Assembly (NCBI GenBank): GCA_036389295.1
Contig: DASVQB010000048.1
Location: forward strand, 1 to 64,000
DNA: 64,000 nucleotides
Origin: AC-37 sp036389295
GTDB taxonomy: Bacteria; Actinomycetota; Thermoleophilia; Solirubrobacterales; Thermoleophilaceae
Reading direction: 5' to 3'
Shown: piece by piece, positions 9,775 through 17,855 of the stretch
How the letters are laid out: every line of letters starts with the position of its first letter
Numbering within the stretch: position 1 is the first letter of the stretch
Position numbers and translations under genes: made by a program
The notes under the pieces: generated by a model
Seen by the model: only the letters and a program-made list of their open reading frames with translations
What the model was told of the DNA's origin: nothing
Databases searched by the model: none

Positions 9775-11402
9775 TGCCCGCCGATCCGAGCCCGCCCGTG
9801 GAGCCGGTCCTCGACGCCGGCCAGATCCAGGGCAACGTCGTGCCCGGCTTCATGAAACCGAGCATGGCGGTGTCGGCGCTCGTGATCGAGGACGTCGGGA
9901 AGGCGAAGTCGTGGATCGCCGCCACGGCGCCGAGGATCACGACCCTGGCGCAGGCGATGGAGACGCGCGAGCAGGTCCGCGCGCTCCGCACCCTGCGGCC
10001 GCTGGTCGCCGGAACGCTCGGCGCGATCCCGGACGAGGTCGACGACCAGTGGGTCAACGTCGGCTTCAGCCACCAGGGGCTCGGGAAGCTGCTCGCGGGC
10101 GGGTCCCACGAGGCCGACCTCGAGCAGTTCGAGGACGAGGCGTTCAGCGCCGGGCTCGCGGCGCGGTCGTCGCTGCTAGGAGACCCGACCGACCCCGCGG
10201 CGGAGGGCAACCCGGCCAACTGGGTCGTCGGCGGGCCGGGGCAGGATGCCGACGTGCTGCTCGTGTTCGGCGCCGACCGGCCGGAGGCGCTGGCCGAGGT
10301 GCTCCAGGAGGTTCGCGACGACGCCACGGCGAACGGGATGGCGGTCCTCTACGAGGAGCAGGGCGCGAAGCTCGACGACGTCGGCAGCGAGCACTTCGGC
10401 TTCCAGGACGGCGTCTCGCAGCCGGGCGTGCGCGGCCGCTACTCCGACGACCCGGACAGCTTCGTCACCCAGCGCACGATCGACCCGAGCGCGGTGCCCG
10501 ACTCGTGGCTCTACGGGCTCCCCGGCCAGCTGCTCGTGTGGCCCGGCGAGTTCGTGTTCGGCTACCCGGGCGCCGGCGCCGACCCGCTGGTCGCGGGCGC
10601 CGTGAACCTGCCCGGCCCGGAGTGGAGTCGGAACGGCTCGTACCTCAGCTTCCGGCGCCTGCGCCAGGACGTGCCGGGCTTCTGGCGGTTCCTGACCGAG
10701 CAGGCCGGCCAGCTCGCGGGACAGCCCGGCTTCGAGGGCTGGACCGCGGAGCGCCTCGGTGCGAACCTGATCGGCCGCTGGAAGAGCGGCGCGCCGGTCG
10801 CGCGGGTCCCCGACGCGGACGTGCCGGAGCTCGGCGTCGACCGCCTCGCGAACAACAACTTCGGCTTCGCGGCCGACTCGGAGGCGCTTCCGCTCGTCGG
10901 CGGCGGCAGCGACGCGTTTCCGGAGGCCGAGGCGGACCCGGTCGGCCTCACCTGCCCGTTGGCCGCGCACATCCGGAAGGTCCAGCCGCGGGAGACGCCG
11001 AACGACCTCGGCGGCCGGAGGGCGTCGCAGAGCCGGCGGCTGCTGCGCCGTGGCCTGCCCTACGGCCCGCAGATGACCGACCCGTTCGGCCCGGACCCGG
11101 CCGACGGCGACCGCGGCCTGCTGTTCGTCTCCTACCAGGCCTCCCTCAGAGAGCAGTTCGAGTTCCTGTGCACGACCTGGATGGGCAGCCCGCTCAACCC
11201 GCGCAGCCCGAGCGGGTTCGACATGGTCGTGGGCGAGAACGGGCAGCCGGGCGAGGGCCGCGTGAAGCAGTGCGTGCTGTTCGGGACCGGCGCTGCGCAG
11301 GGGGCGGTCTCGAGCGACTCCGACTTCGTGATCCCGACCGGCGGCGGCTACTTCTTCAGCCCGTCGATCGGCGCGCTCACGGACGTCCTCGCGGCCCAGT
11401 AG
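9774..11402 (+). CDS. DyP-type (dye-decolourising) heme peroxidase
   Basis: This 542-aa protein shows the DyP signature GFQDGVSQPG (GxxDG, catalytic Asp, near residue 207), the proximal heme His region AHIRKVQPRE (about residue 400) and the downstream RRLLRRGLPYG segment containing the distal Arg neighbourhood. It lacks a Tat or Sec signal, so it should be cytosolic or encapsulated rather than secreted. DyP enzymes oxidise dyes, phenols and Mn(II) with hydrogen peroxide. Members of this size (about 500 aa) belong to the larger class of the family. Start ATG 9774 overlaps the stop of the previous gene. No encapsulin gene is seen nearby. Confidence 0.9.
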   Translation: MPADPSPPVEPVLDAGQIQGNVVPGFMKPSMAVSALVIEDVGKAKSWIAATAPRITTLAQAMETREQVRALRTLRPLVAGTLGAIPDEVDDQWVNVGFSHQGLGKLLAGGSHEADLEQFEDEAFSAGLAARSSLLGDPTDPAAEGNPANWVVGGPGQDADVLLVFGADRPEALAEVLQEVRDDATANGMAVLYEEQGAKLDDVGSEHFGFQDGVSQPGVRGRYSDDPDSFVTQRTIDPSAVPDSWLYGLPGQLLVWPGEFVFGYPGAGADPLVAGAVNLPGPEWSRNGSYLSFRRLRQDVPGFWRFLTEQAGQLAGQPGFEGWTAERLGANLIGRWKSGAPVARVPDADVPELGVDRLANNNFGFAADSEALPLVGGGSDAFPEAEADPVGLTCPLAAHIRKVQPRETPNDLGGRRASQSRRLLRRGLPYGPQMTDPFGPDPADGDRGLLFVSYQASLREQFEFLCTTWMGSPLNPRSPSGFDMVVGENGQPGEGRVKQCVLFGTGAAQGAVSSDSDFVIPTGGGYFFSPSIGALTDVLAAQ

Positions 11403-11466
11403 CCGGACGCGGGCGCCCCCGCTGGCGCCGTGCAGCCGGTCCGGCGCCAGGTAGGCTGGCTGCGCC

Positions 11467-11823
11467 GTGACCACCGCCCGCGCGCCCGCCTGGCTCGACA
11501 GCCTCGACTCGCTCCTCGCGCGCCACGACGACCGGCTGCCGAAGCTCGACGCGCTCAGGCGCGGGATCCTCGGCGCGGACGGCGCGCTCGACCTCGACGT
11601 GAGGCGCGCCGCGTTCGCCGGCGAGCCCGTCCCGGAGCCGCTCCAGGGATACGTGGACAAGGTCCGCCGCCACGCCTACCGGGTGACCGACGAGGACGTG
11701 GCCGCGCTGCGCGCGGCGGGCTGGTCGGAGGAGCAGGTCTTCGAGCTCACCGTGGCGGCCTCGGTCGGGGCCGCGTTCGAGCGCCTCCACGCGGGGCTGC
11801 GCGCGCTCGGCGAGGTCGACTAG
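11467..11823 (+). CDS. AhpD-like / carboxymuconolactone decarboxylase-fold protein
   Basis: The 118-aa product resembles the AhpD/CMD superfamily in its C-terminal half (YRVTDEDVAALRAAGWSEEQVFELTVAASVGAAFERL), but no CxxC redox pair is present, so thiol peroxidase activity is not expected. Start GTG 11467 lies 9 nt after a TAGGCT -10-like box, consistent with a leaderless transcript. It follows the DyP peroxidase gene, so both may belong to a peroxide- or aromatic-related set. Its stop overlaps the stop of the convergent DUF2461 gene. Confidence 0.7.
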   Translation: MTTARAPAWLDSLDSLLARHDDRLPKLDALRRGILGADGALDLDVRRAAFAGEPVPEPLQGYVDKVRRHAYRVTDEDVAALRAAGWSEEQVFELTVAASVGAAFERLHAGLRALGEVD

Positions 11824-12491
11824 CTAGCGACGTCGCGCGGGCGCCGTGCTCGGCCCACGTGCTCGCGCAGCCAGCGCACGAGCGGGGCGGCCGCGTCGAG
11901 CCCCTCGCGGATGCGGCGGCCGGCCTCTGGGCGGTGCAGCCACGCCCTCAGGTCCTGCCGGCGGGCGACGACCAGGCGCCGCCGGCGCAGGAGGTCGAGC
12001 CGCGGGTGGTCGGCCGGGTAGCCGCGCGGCGCGCGGACCAGCTCGGGCTCGTTCGGCTCGAGGCCGGCGCGTCCGGCCCGTCCGATCGCGCGCGTCAGCG
12101 ACGCCGCGGTCCGCGGGGCGTCGATCGCGCGTCGCAGCCGGTCGAGCTGGTCGGGCGCCGGCATGTGGAGGCCGGCCGCCACGAGCAGCCCGTCGAGCGA
12201 GAGCTCGACGTACCAGCCGCCCGCGCCCTCGTACCCGATCGCGAGGCCGACGTGCTCCTTCAGCGGCGGGCCGGCCCGGAAGCGAGTGTCGTTCCAGGGG
12301 CGGAACAGGTGCGGGCGGCCGAGCTCCGCGAGGTCCTCCGCCAGCGCTCGGGTCGGCGCCACCAGGTGCTCGTCGTAGCGGGCGCGGTTCGCCTTGAACC
12401 AGTCGCGGTCGTTGTTCTCCTCGAGGTCGCGCAGGAACTCGAGTGCCTCGGGGGGCCAGCCGCGGAAGGCGGCCTGCGGTCGTGCGGCCAT
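11820..12491 (-). CDS. DUF2461 (TIGR02453) family protein
   Basis: This 223-aa protein matches the DUF2461 family: the opening FRGWPPEALEFLRDLEENND with RDWFKANRARYDE, followed by RPWNDTRFRAGPPLKEHVG and GWYVELSLDG, are the family's typical blocks. The function is unknown. It is soluble and of normal family length. It lies directly downstream (10 nt) of the last eCIS gene on the same strand, so readthrough from that operon is possible, although the gene is a common single-copy chromosomal gene and is probably not part of the particle. Confidence 0.85.
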   Translation of the reverse strand: MAARPQAAFRGWPPEALEFLRDLEENNDRDWFKANRARYDEHLVAPTRALAEDLAELGRPHLFRPWNDTRFRAGPPLKEHVGLAIGYEGAGGWYVELSLDGLLVAAGLHMPAPDQLDRLRRAIDAPRTAASLTRAIGRAGRAGLEPNEPELVRAPRGYPADHPRLDLLRRRRLVVARRQDLRAWLHRPEAGRRIREGLDAAAPLVRWLREHVGRARRPRDVAS

Positions 12492-12501
12492 CGGGCGGAC
12501 G

Positions 12502-14358
12502 CTACCGCGACGACTGGTGGATGTCCTCGTACGACTCGGTCAGCTCGTCGTAGGCCACCGAGAAGCGGAGGATGCGGCCGAGGACGTCGCCGACGAGCCC
12601 GCGGATCACCAGCACGCGCCGGACCTGGTTCGGGACGTCCGAGTTCTCGCTCTCCCAGCCGATCGGCTCGTAGTGGCTGCGCGGATGTCCGTTGTACGGC
12701 GGCGCGTTCAGGGGCGCGGGGTACCTGCGCATGACCTCCTCGAAGGCGGTCTCGCGGTTGAACGGGACCGAGACCGGCGTCGGCTCCGGCTCGTCGCCGC
12801 GCATCCGGCGGACGGCGTCCTCGAGCTGCGCGAGCTCGCGCTCGGCCGCGAGGCGCGTCGCCTCGTCCGCCGACCTCAGCCGCTCGCGGAGCGCGACCGG
12901 GTCGCCCCACGGCACCCCGCCGCTCCGCTCCATGTCCTCGAGCCGCTCGACGTTGCGGCGAATCCGCGCGTCGTCGCCGCTCGCCTCGACCCGCTCCGGC
13001 GGCCGGTCGCTCGGCAGGGACACCGGCGGCCCGATCGACGGCTCGACCACCGGGGCGCGGCCCTGCTCGCCGGGCGCGACGACCGGCGGGCCGACGGTCG
13101 GCTCGGTGACGGGGGCGCCGCCCGGCGGGCCGGGCGCCTGGACGTCCGGCTCGCGGGTGGCCAGGTAGTAGGCGATGCCCGCGGCGGCGAGGACGACGAC
13201 GCCGATGATGATCCAGCCGACCGGCCCGGACAGGACGCCGGCGGTCGTCCCGACGGCGGCCGTGGTCCCCCCGGCCGCTGTCCCGCCCACCACGGCGGTG
13301 GCGCCGGCCGCCGTCGTGGCGGCCACGGTCGTGCCGCCGGTCACCACGGCGGCCTCGGTCAGCACGGTCACGCCGCCCGCCACGACCGCACCCTCCGTGA
13401 CGACCGTGCCGCCCACGACGGCCGTCGTCCCGGCGCCCGCCAGCACGGCGCCCTCGCCGAGCGCTGCCCCGCCGACGCTGACCATGCCCTCGCCGAGGAT
13501 CACGCTCTCGGCGAGCATCGCGCTCCGCGCCGCGGTCTGGGTGCCGACCGACACCATCCCGCCCATCATCGCCATCGCCGGCGTCTCGACCGGCGGGATC
13601 TCGACCGGCGGCGTGGAGGCCGCCGTCGCCGGCGTCGACGCGCGCGCGGGCGGCCGCTGCGGGCGCGCGCGACGGTGCATCTCGCGCTCGAGGACCGCCT
13701 GGTTCGACTCGAGCCCCGCGCTCTCCGGGCCGGACGCGGTGAGCTGCGCCAGCGCCGCCCGGACGATCCGGAGCTGCTCGGTCAGCTCGTCGTCGGTCAG
13801 CGCGCGAGCGAACGACTCGTCGACCGAGCTGGTCCGGACGTCGCCGGTCACCACCCGCTGGACGACCCGGCCCGCGCCCGACACGGCGGCGGCCGGCCCC
13901 GGCGCGGCGGGCTCGCCTCGCGACACCGCGCCGGCCGCGCGCGCGGCCTCCGCCTCCGCCTCGCCGCCCGGCGGGCCGAGCGACAGCTCGCCGGACGAGG
14001 GCTCGGCCATCCCCTGCTGCACCGTGTGCGCGAGCTCGTGGGCGAGCAGCCGGCGCCCCGCCGCCGACCCCGGCTCGTAGCGCCCGCCGCCGAACACGAC
14101 GTGCGAGCCGACCGTGTACGCGTCGGCCCCGACGCCCGCGGCCGACCGCGCGGCGTCGTCGTCGCGGTGCACGCGGACCGAGCTGAAGTCGCGATCGAAG
14201 GAACGCTCCATGTCGCGCCGGACGCCGTCCTCGATCGGCGCGCCGGGCGTGCTCAGCACGCGGTCGACGAGGCGCACGGCCCCCCTCCCGGGGAGGCGCG
14301 TCGACTCGCTCGCGGGCCGCGCCGCCTCAGGCGCGGCCGCTGCCTTCGCCCGGCTCAC
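12502..14358 (-). CDS. DUF4157 eCIS cargo candidate with membrane segment
   Basis: The 618-aa protein starts at GTG 14358, overlapping the previous stop by 4 nt. Residues 40-110 form a DUF4157 domain (RDFSSVRVHRDDDAARSA, then LLAHELAHTVQQG with the HELAH zincin motif). A VVQRVV junction follows near residue 165. The middle (about residues 240-390) is an unusual low-complexity run of Gly, Ala, Val and Thr (repeated VVGGTVVTEGAVVAGG-like units), ending in a strong transmembrane helix (GWIIIGVVVLAAAGIAYYLA). A Pro-rich spacer leads to a 200-residue helical then mixed C-terminal domain of unknown type. DUF4157 is a marker of eCIS-associated cargo. The hydrophobic repeat could insert in membranes. 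This is the last gene of the eCIS operon. Confidence 0.75.
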   Translation of the reverse strand: MSRAKAAAAPEAARPASESTRLPGRGAVRLVDRVLSTPGAPIEDGVRRDMERSFDRDFSSVRVHRDDDAARSAAGVGADAYTVGSHVVFGGGRYEPGSAAGRRLLAHELAHTVQQGMAEPSSGELSLGPPGGEAEAEAARAAGAVSRGEPAAPGPAAAVSGAGRVVQRVVTGDVRTSSVDESFARALTDDELTEQLRIVRAALAQLTASGPESAGLESNQAVLEREMHRRARPQRPPARASTPATAASTPPVEIPPVETPAMAMMGGMVSVGTQTAARSAMLAESVILGEGMVSVGGAALGEGAVLAGAGTTAVVGGTVVTEGAVVAGGVTVLTEAAVVTGGTTVAATTAAGATAVVGGTAAGGTTAAVGTTAGVLSGPVGWIIIGVVVLAAAGIAYYLATREPDVQAPGPPGGAPVTEPTVGPPVVAPGEQGRAPVVEPSIGPPVSLPSDRPPERVEASGDDARIRRNVERLEDMERSGGVPWGDPVALRERLRSADEATRLAAERELAQLEDAVRRMRGDEPEPTPVSVPFNRETAFEEVMRRYPAPLNAPPYNGHPRSHYEPIGWESENSDVPNQVRRVLVIRGLVGDVLGRILRFSVAYDELTESYEDIHQSSR

Positions 14359-15785
14359 CCGCGGTCCAGCCAGGCCCCGAGCAGCGCACCGATCCCCACG
14401 CCGATCATGGCCCCGAAGCCGGCGCCGAGCGCGCCGCTTCCGGCCGCCTGCCCGATCACCCCGCCGATCCCTGCGCCGAGGGCGAGGCCGGCGAGCCCCC
14501 CGAGGAGCATCCCGCGCGCCGACCAGCCGAGCCCGCGGTCCTCCGTCGGCGACGACTGCACCCGCCAGCCGCAGGCGGGCTCGAACTGGTTCATGACCTC
14601 CGCGAACGGCTCGTAGTCGCGCGTGCTGACCAGCTCGCCCTCGCCCATGATGTCGGCCTTCTCGTAGCGGTTGTCGCCGTAGCAGACGGGGTCGTTGCGG
14701 GCGCAGCGGACGTGGCTCAGCCCGAGGTGGTGCCCCATCTCGTGCTCGACCGTCGTCTGGTGGCGGCCGTCGTCTCGCTCGCGGCGCTCGGTCGAGATCC
14801 GCCCGATCCCCATCTCGTACTCCGCGCCCCTCGGCCCCTGACCCGTGTAGTGCGACTCCGACCCCGCCTCCGGGGCGGAGAGCACGCTGACCGTCAGGTG
14901 CGGCTGCTCGCGCGGCGGCCCGCCGCCGGGGTCCGACACGTCGACCACGTGGAGCCTCGGCATCACCCGCGGGCACGGATCCGCATCGCACGCGCCCGAC
15001 GGCACCAGGAAGTGGCGGAAGCTCCAGCGCCTGGTCACGACCTCGATGAACCGGCGCTTCCACGGCCCCTTCTCCTCCTCGGCCCACCTGTCCGGCACGT
15101 CCCGGAACTTGAAGTCCGCCTTCACCGTGAGGTCGAGCAGACACTGGGACCGGTCGAGGGCGGCGTCGAACCGGTTGCCGCCGCGGCCCACGTTGCGGAG
15201 CGGCGGCGGGTTCGTCGGCCGCGGCGGGGCGGGGGCCCCCGCCGCCGGCGCGGCGCCGGCCGGCTGGCGCTGCACGGTGCCGGCCGGGGCCGCGCTCACG
15301 CGGGCGGGCGCGCCGGAGCCGCCGGCGGCCACGGCCTCCGCCTCGGACTCGAGCTGCGACTCGCCGGCTGCCGGCCCTCCGGCCCCGGCTCCCGACCCGC
15401 CGGCCTGCTGTGCGACGTGCGTCAGCTCGTGAGCCAGCAGGCGGCGGCCCTCGGGGCGGTCGGGTTGGTAGCGGCCGGCGCCGAAGACGACGTCGCGGCC
15501 GACCGTGTACGCGTCCGCGTCGAGGGCGCGCGCCGACTCCGCCGCCGCCGCGTCGGCGTGGACGCGGACGCTCGAGAAGTCGCGGCCGAGGCGCGGCTCG
15601 AGGACGGCGCGGGCGGCCGGCTCGAGCGGGCGGCCGGACGAACGGGCGCCCTCCACCACGGCCGAGCGGGGCATCGGCCGGCGCGCCGCCTCGCGCGCGG
15701 CCCGGCACTGCACGCACTCGCCGGTCGGGCCGAGCGGCTTGCCGCACGCGCAGGTCCCCCGCTGCGCGGTCTCGACCGCGATCAC
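14355..15785 (-). CDS. DUF4157-metzincin metalloprotease, eCIS cargo candidate
   Basis: This 476-aa protein has four parts. A zinc-ribbon-like N-terminus carries CxC (Cys12, Cys14) and CxxC (Cys24, Cys27). DUF4157 (about residues 62-130) has LLAHELTHVAQQ. The TVQRQP junction follows. The payload has a metzincin site HEMGHHLGLSH (residues 348-358; HExxHxxGxxH) and a downstream IMGEGE Met-turn. It ends in a Gly-zipper hydrophobic tail (LLGGLAGLALGAGIGGVIGQ and onward). The metzincin motif predicts a zinc protease; substrate unknown. GTG 15785 is used as start, 2 nt after the upstream stop. The same plan occurs in the 30850-32256 gene, so the two are paralogues at opposite ends of the operon. 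Confidence 0.85.
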   Translation of the reverse strand: MIAVETAQRGTCACGKPLGPTGECVQCRAAREAARRPMPRSAVVEGARSSGRPLEPAARAVLEPRLGRDFSSVRVHADAAAAESARALDADAYTVGRDVVFGAGRYQPDRPEGRRLLAHELTHVAQQAGGSGAGAGGPAAGESQLESEAEAVAAGGSGAPARVSAAPAGTVQRQPAGAAPAAGAPAPPRPTNPPPLRNVGRGGNRFDAALDRSQCLLDLTVKADFKFRDVPDRWAEEEKGPWKRRFIEVVTRRWSFRHFLVPSGACDADPCPRVMPRLHVVDVSDPGGGPPREQPHLTVSVLSAPEAGSESHYTGQGPRGAEYEMGIGRISTERRERDDGRHQTTVEHEMGHHLGLSHVRCARNDPVCYGDNRYEKADIMGEGELVSTRDYEPFAEVMNQFEPACGWRVQSSPTEDRGLGWSARGMLLGGLAGLALGAGIGGVIGQAAGSGALGAGFGAMIGVGIGALLGAWLDRG

Positions 15786-15786
15786 C

Positions 15787-16272
15787 TCACGCCTCCACGG
15801 TGCTCGTCAGGCCCTTCGGGATCGGCGGCGCCGTGACCGGGAGCAGCGCCGACACCGGGCCGAGCTGCCGGTAGCCGTGCTCGTCGATGACGTGCACCAC
15901 CCACGGGTCCACCACGTAGTGCTCGCGGCCGCCGGCGTTCAGCGCGTTCCGCAGGTCGCTGCCGCTGGGCGCGAGGCGGTTCGGCCCCGTCTGCCCCTTC
16001 GGGTTCATGTGGGTGTGGTACGTCGCCAGCACGGGCTCGTCCTCCCCGCAGACCCTGCGGCCCTCGTCGCGGGTCTCGATGATGCGCGACGTGGTCCCCG
16101 TGAACTCCTTCGAGAAGTGGCAGCGCGTCGTCTCGGGGTCGACCGGCCCGAAGAACACGCCCGCAACCTCCATGTACTCGCCCTTCGCGTCGGCGGCGCG
16201 CGACCTCGCGTAGGACGCCGCCATCGCGGACTTGACGTCGGAGCGCTCGATCGCCCGGCCCTCGGTCTTCCG
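15787..16272 (-). pseudogene. C-terminal JAMM/DUF4329-like part of the frameshifted cargo gene
   Basis: This 161-codon stretch continues the coding signal of the upstream gene in another frame and has no start of its own with a good RBS. Its key segment is TYHTHMNPKGQTGPNRL followed by APSGSDLRNAL, that is HxH...SxxD as in JAMM/JAB or DUF4329 peptidase-like domains (the spacer is longer than usual). Adding one G in the GG at 16270-16271 joins it in frame to the preceding 528 residues, giving a 689-aa protein ending in GLTSTVEA. Either a recent mutation or a sequence error has split the gene; an internal ATG (MAASYARSRA) could in principle give a separate small protein. Confidence 0.65.
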
Positions 16273-17855
16273 AGCTCGGGCTTGATCGGGAACCGCGCGC
16301 GCAGGGCGGCCCAGCGCTCGTCCAGGTACGCGCGCTCGGAGCGCCCGAGTCCGGTGCGCAGGTCCTCGATCGTCAGCCAGTCGTCGCGGTGGGCGTCGGA
16401 GGTGGGCCCGACCTGGTTGACGATCTCGAGCAGCTCCGCGTCGCTCGACTCCTCCACCACCTTCAGGATCGCCCGGTGCTTGAGCCGCCCGCCGCCGCCG
16501 CGGAGCATCTCGATGATCAGCACGCGCCGGTCCTTGGGCGACAGCGGCAGCGCCTGGCGGTCCTGCACCCACAGCGTGACCGCGTCGCGGGCCAGCTCGG
16601 CGCCGTCCGGGCCGAACTCCGCGCGCGACCTGCCCCTCACACCGTCGACGAACTTCCGCACGGCCGCTATCCGGTCCCTCGACAGAGGCTCGGCGCCGAT
16701 CTCGCTGCCGAAGACCTTGCCCGCGAGCCCGCCTAGGAGCCAGCCGGCCCCGTAGCCGATCGCGCCGCCGAGGAGGCCGCCCAGGATGCCGCCGCCGAAC
16801 CCGCCCACGTCCTGGCTCCTGCCGCCGAGGACGGCGCCGCCGATCGCGCCGCCCACGATCCCGAGCCCGAGCCCGATCCACCGGCCGATGCGCGAGCCGG
16901 ACTGGAACGCGGTGCGCTCGGTGCGCTCCAGGACGTCCCTGAAGCGGGCCATGTTGTCGCCGCCGTGCGTGTAGCCGACGACCACCTCGCCCTCCCGCCG
17001 CCGCTCCACGAACATGTGTGTCTCGGGCAGGTTCGGGACGTCCGCGTCGCCCCTGCGAAGGGCCTTCAGGAGGACGGTGTTCGGGTGGCCCTCGTCGGTG
17101 TCGACCTGCACCACGCGGAGCCGGATCCTGTGCTGCTCGCCGGCCCGCTCCCTCACGAGGTCCGCGAGGTCCCCGAGCAGCGCGTGGCAGTTCTCGCACC
17201 AGCCGGCCGAGAGGACGAGCACCGTCACGGTGTCGAGCCGGAGGAACGCGTCGAGCGGGCGGCCGCCCGCCTCCTCGACGCCGGCGGGCGGCGGCTTGCG
17301 CGTCGACTCCTCCGACGCCGGCTCGCGGCCGGCGGCCTGGCGCTGGATCGCGCTCGCGAGGCCGGCCGGGAGCGGCGACAGCGTCCCGACGGGGCGGCCG
17401 CGGGCCGCCGCCCGCGAGGCCGCCTCGGCCTCCGCCTCGAGCCCGTCGGCCGCCGCCGACCCGGCTCCCGCCGCCCGAGGCCGTGCCTGCTGCGCCACGT
17501 GGCCCAGCTCGTGCGCGAGCAGCCGCCTGCCGCGCGCGGTCTCCGGCGCGAACCGGCCGCTAGCGAACACGACGTCGGTCCCGACCGTGAAGGCCGCCGC
17601 GGACTCGGCCCGCGCGAGGGCGTCGGCGGCCGCGTCGTCGTGCACCCGGACGTCGCTGAAGTCGCGGCGGAAGCGGCGCTCCATCGGCGTGCGCACCGGC
17701 GCCGGCAGCGCCCGGCCGGCGCCCGGGACGACGGCCGCCCGCCGCTCGGGCAGGGCGCCGCGCGACTCGGCGGTCGCGGCCGCCCCGGCACGGCCCGCGT
17801 CGCGCGCCTCGGCCTCGCCGGCGTGCCCGGGGCCGGCGGCGCGCGCCGCGGTCAC
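16005..17855 (-). CDS. DUF4157-thioredoxin-like-Gly-zipper cargo candidate (frameshifted near 16271)
   Basis: GTG 17855 overlaps the previous stop by 4 nt. Domains in order: an Ala/Glu/Arg-rich leader; DUF4157 (about residues 60-130, LLAHELGHVAQQ); the AIQRQA junction; a thioredoxin-like domain with WCENC (about residues 225-320, VTVLVLSAGWCENCHALL and RLRVVQVDTDEG); a 60-residue Gly-zipper (IGLGLGIVGGAIGGAVLGG, GGGILGGLLGGAIGYGAGW); and a helical segment. The natural reading ends around residue 528; the last ~88 residues of the open frame (Arg/Ser-rich) are out-of-frame noise caused by a missing base at 16270-16271. The intact ancestor would add a JAMM-like domain. The Trx motif plus zipper suggest a reducing or membrane-inserting cargo, but this is inference. 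Confidence 0.75.
   Translation of the reverse strand: MTAARAAGPGHAGEAEARDAGRAGAAATAESRGALPERRAAVVPGAGRALPAPVRTPMERRFRRDFSDVRVHDDAAADALARAESAAAFTVGTDVVFASGRFAPETARGRRLLAHELGHVAQQARPRAAGAGSAAADGLEAEAEAASRAAARGRPVGTLSPLPAGLASAIQRQAAGREPASEESTRKPPPAGVEEAGGRPLDAFLRLDTVTVLVLSAGWCENCHALLGDLADLVRERAGEQHRIRLRVVQVDTDEGHPNTVLLKALRRGDADVPNLPETHMFVERRREGEVVVGYTHGGDNMARFRDVLERTERTAFQSGSRIGRWIGLGLGIVGGAIGGAVLGGRSQDVGGFGGGILGGLLGGAIGYGAGWLLGGLAGKVFGSEIGAEPLSRDRIAAVRKFVDGVRGRSRAEFGPDGAELARDAVTLWVQDRQALPLSPKDRRVLIIEMLRGGGGRLKHRAILKVVEESSDAELLEIVNQVGPTSDAHRDDWLTIEDLRTGLGRSERAYLDERWAALRARFPIKPELGRPRAGRSSAPTSSPRWRRPTRGRAPPTRRASTWRLRACSSGRSTPRRRAATSRRSSRGPRRASSRPATRAAGSAGRTSPCWRRTTPT

Noticed and set aside
12502..15747. 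A single 1081-aa protein spanning the two last DUF4157 genes
   Set aside because: The first 460 residues are out-of-frame noise over the metzincin gene; the true start is GTG 14358 overlapping the stop of that gene.
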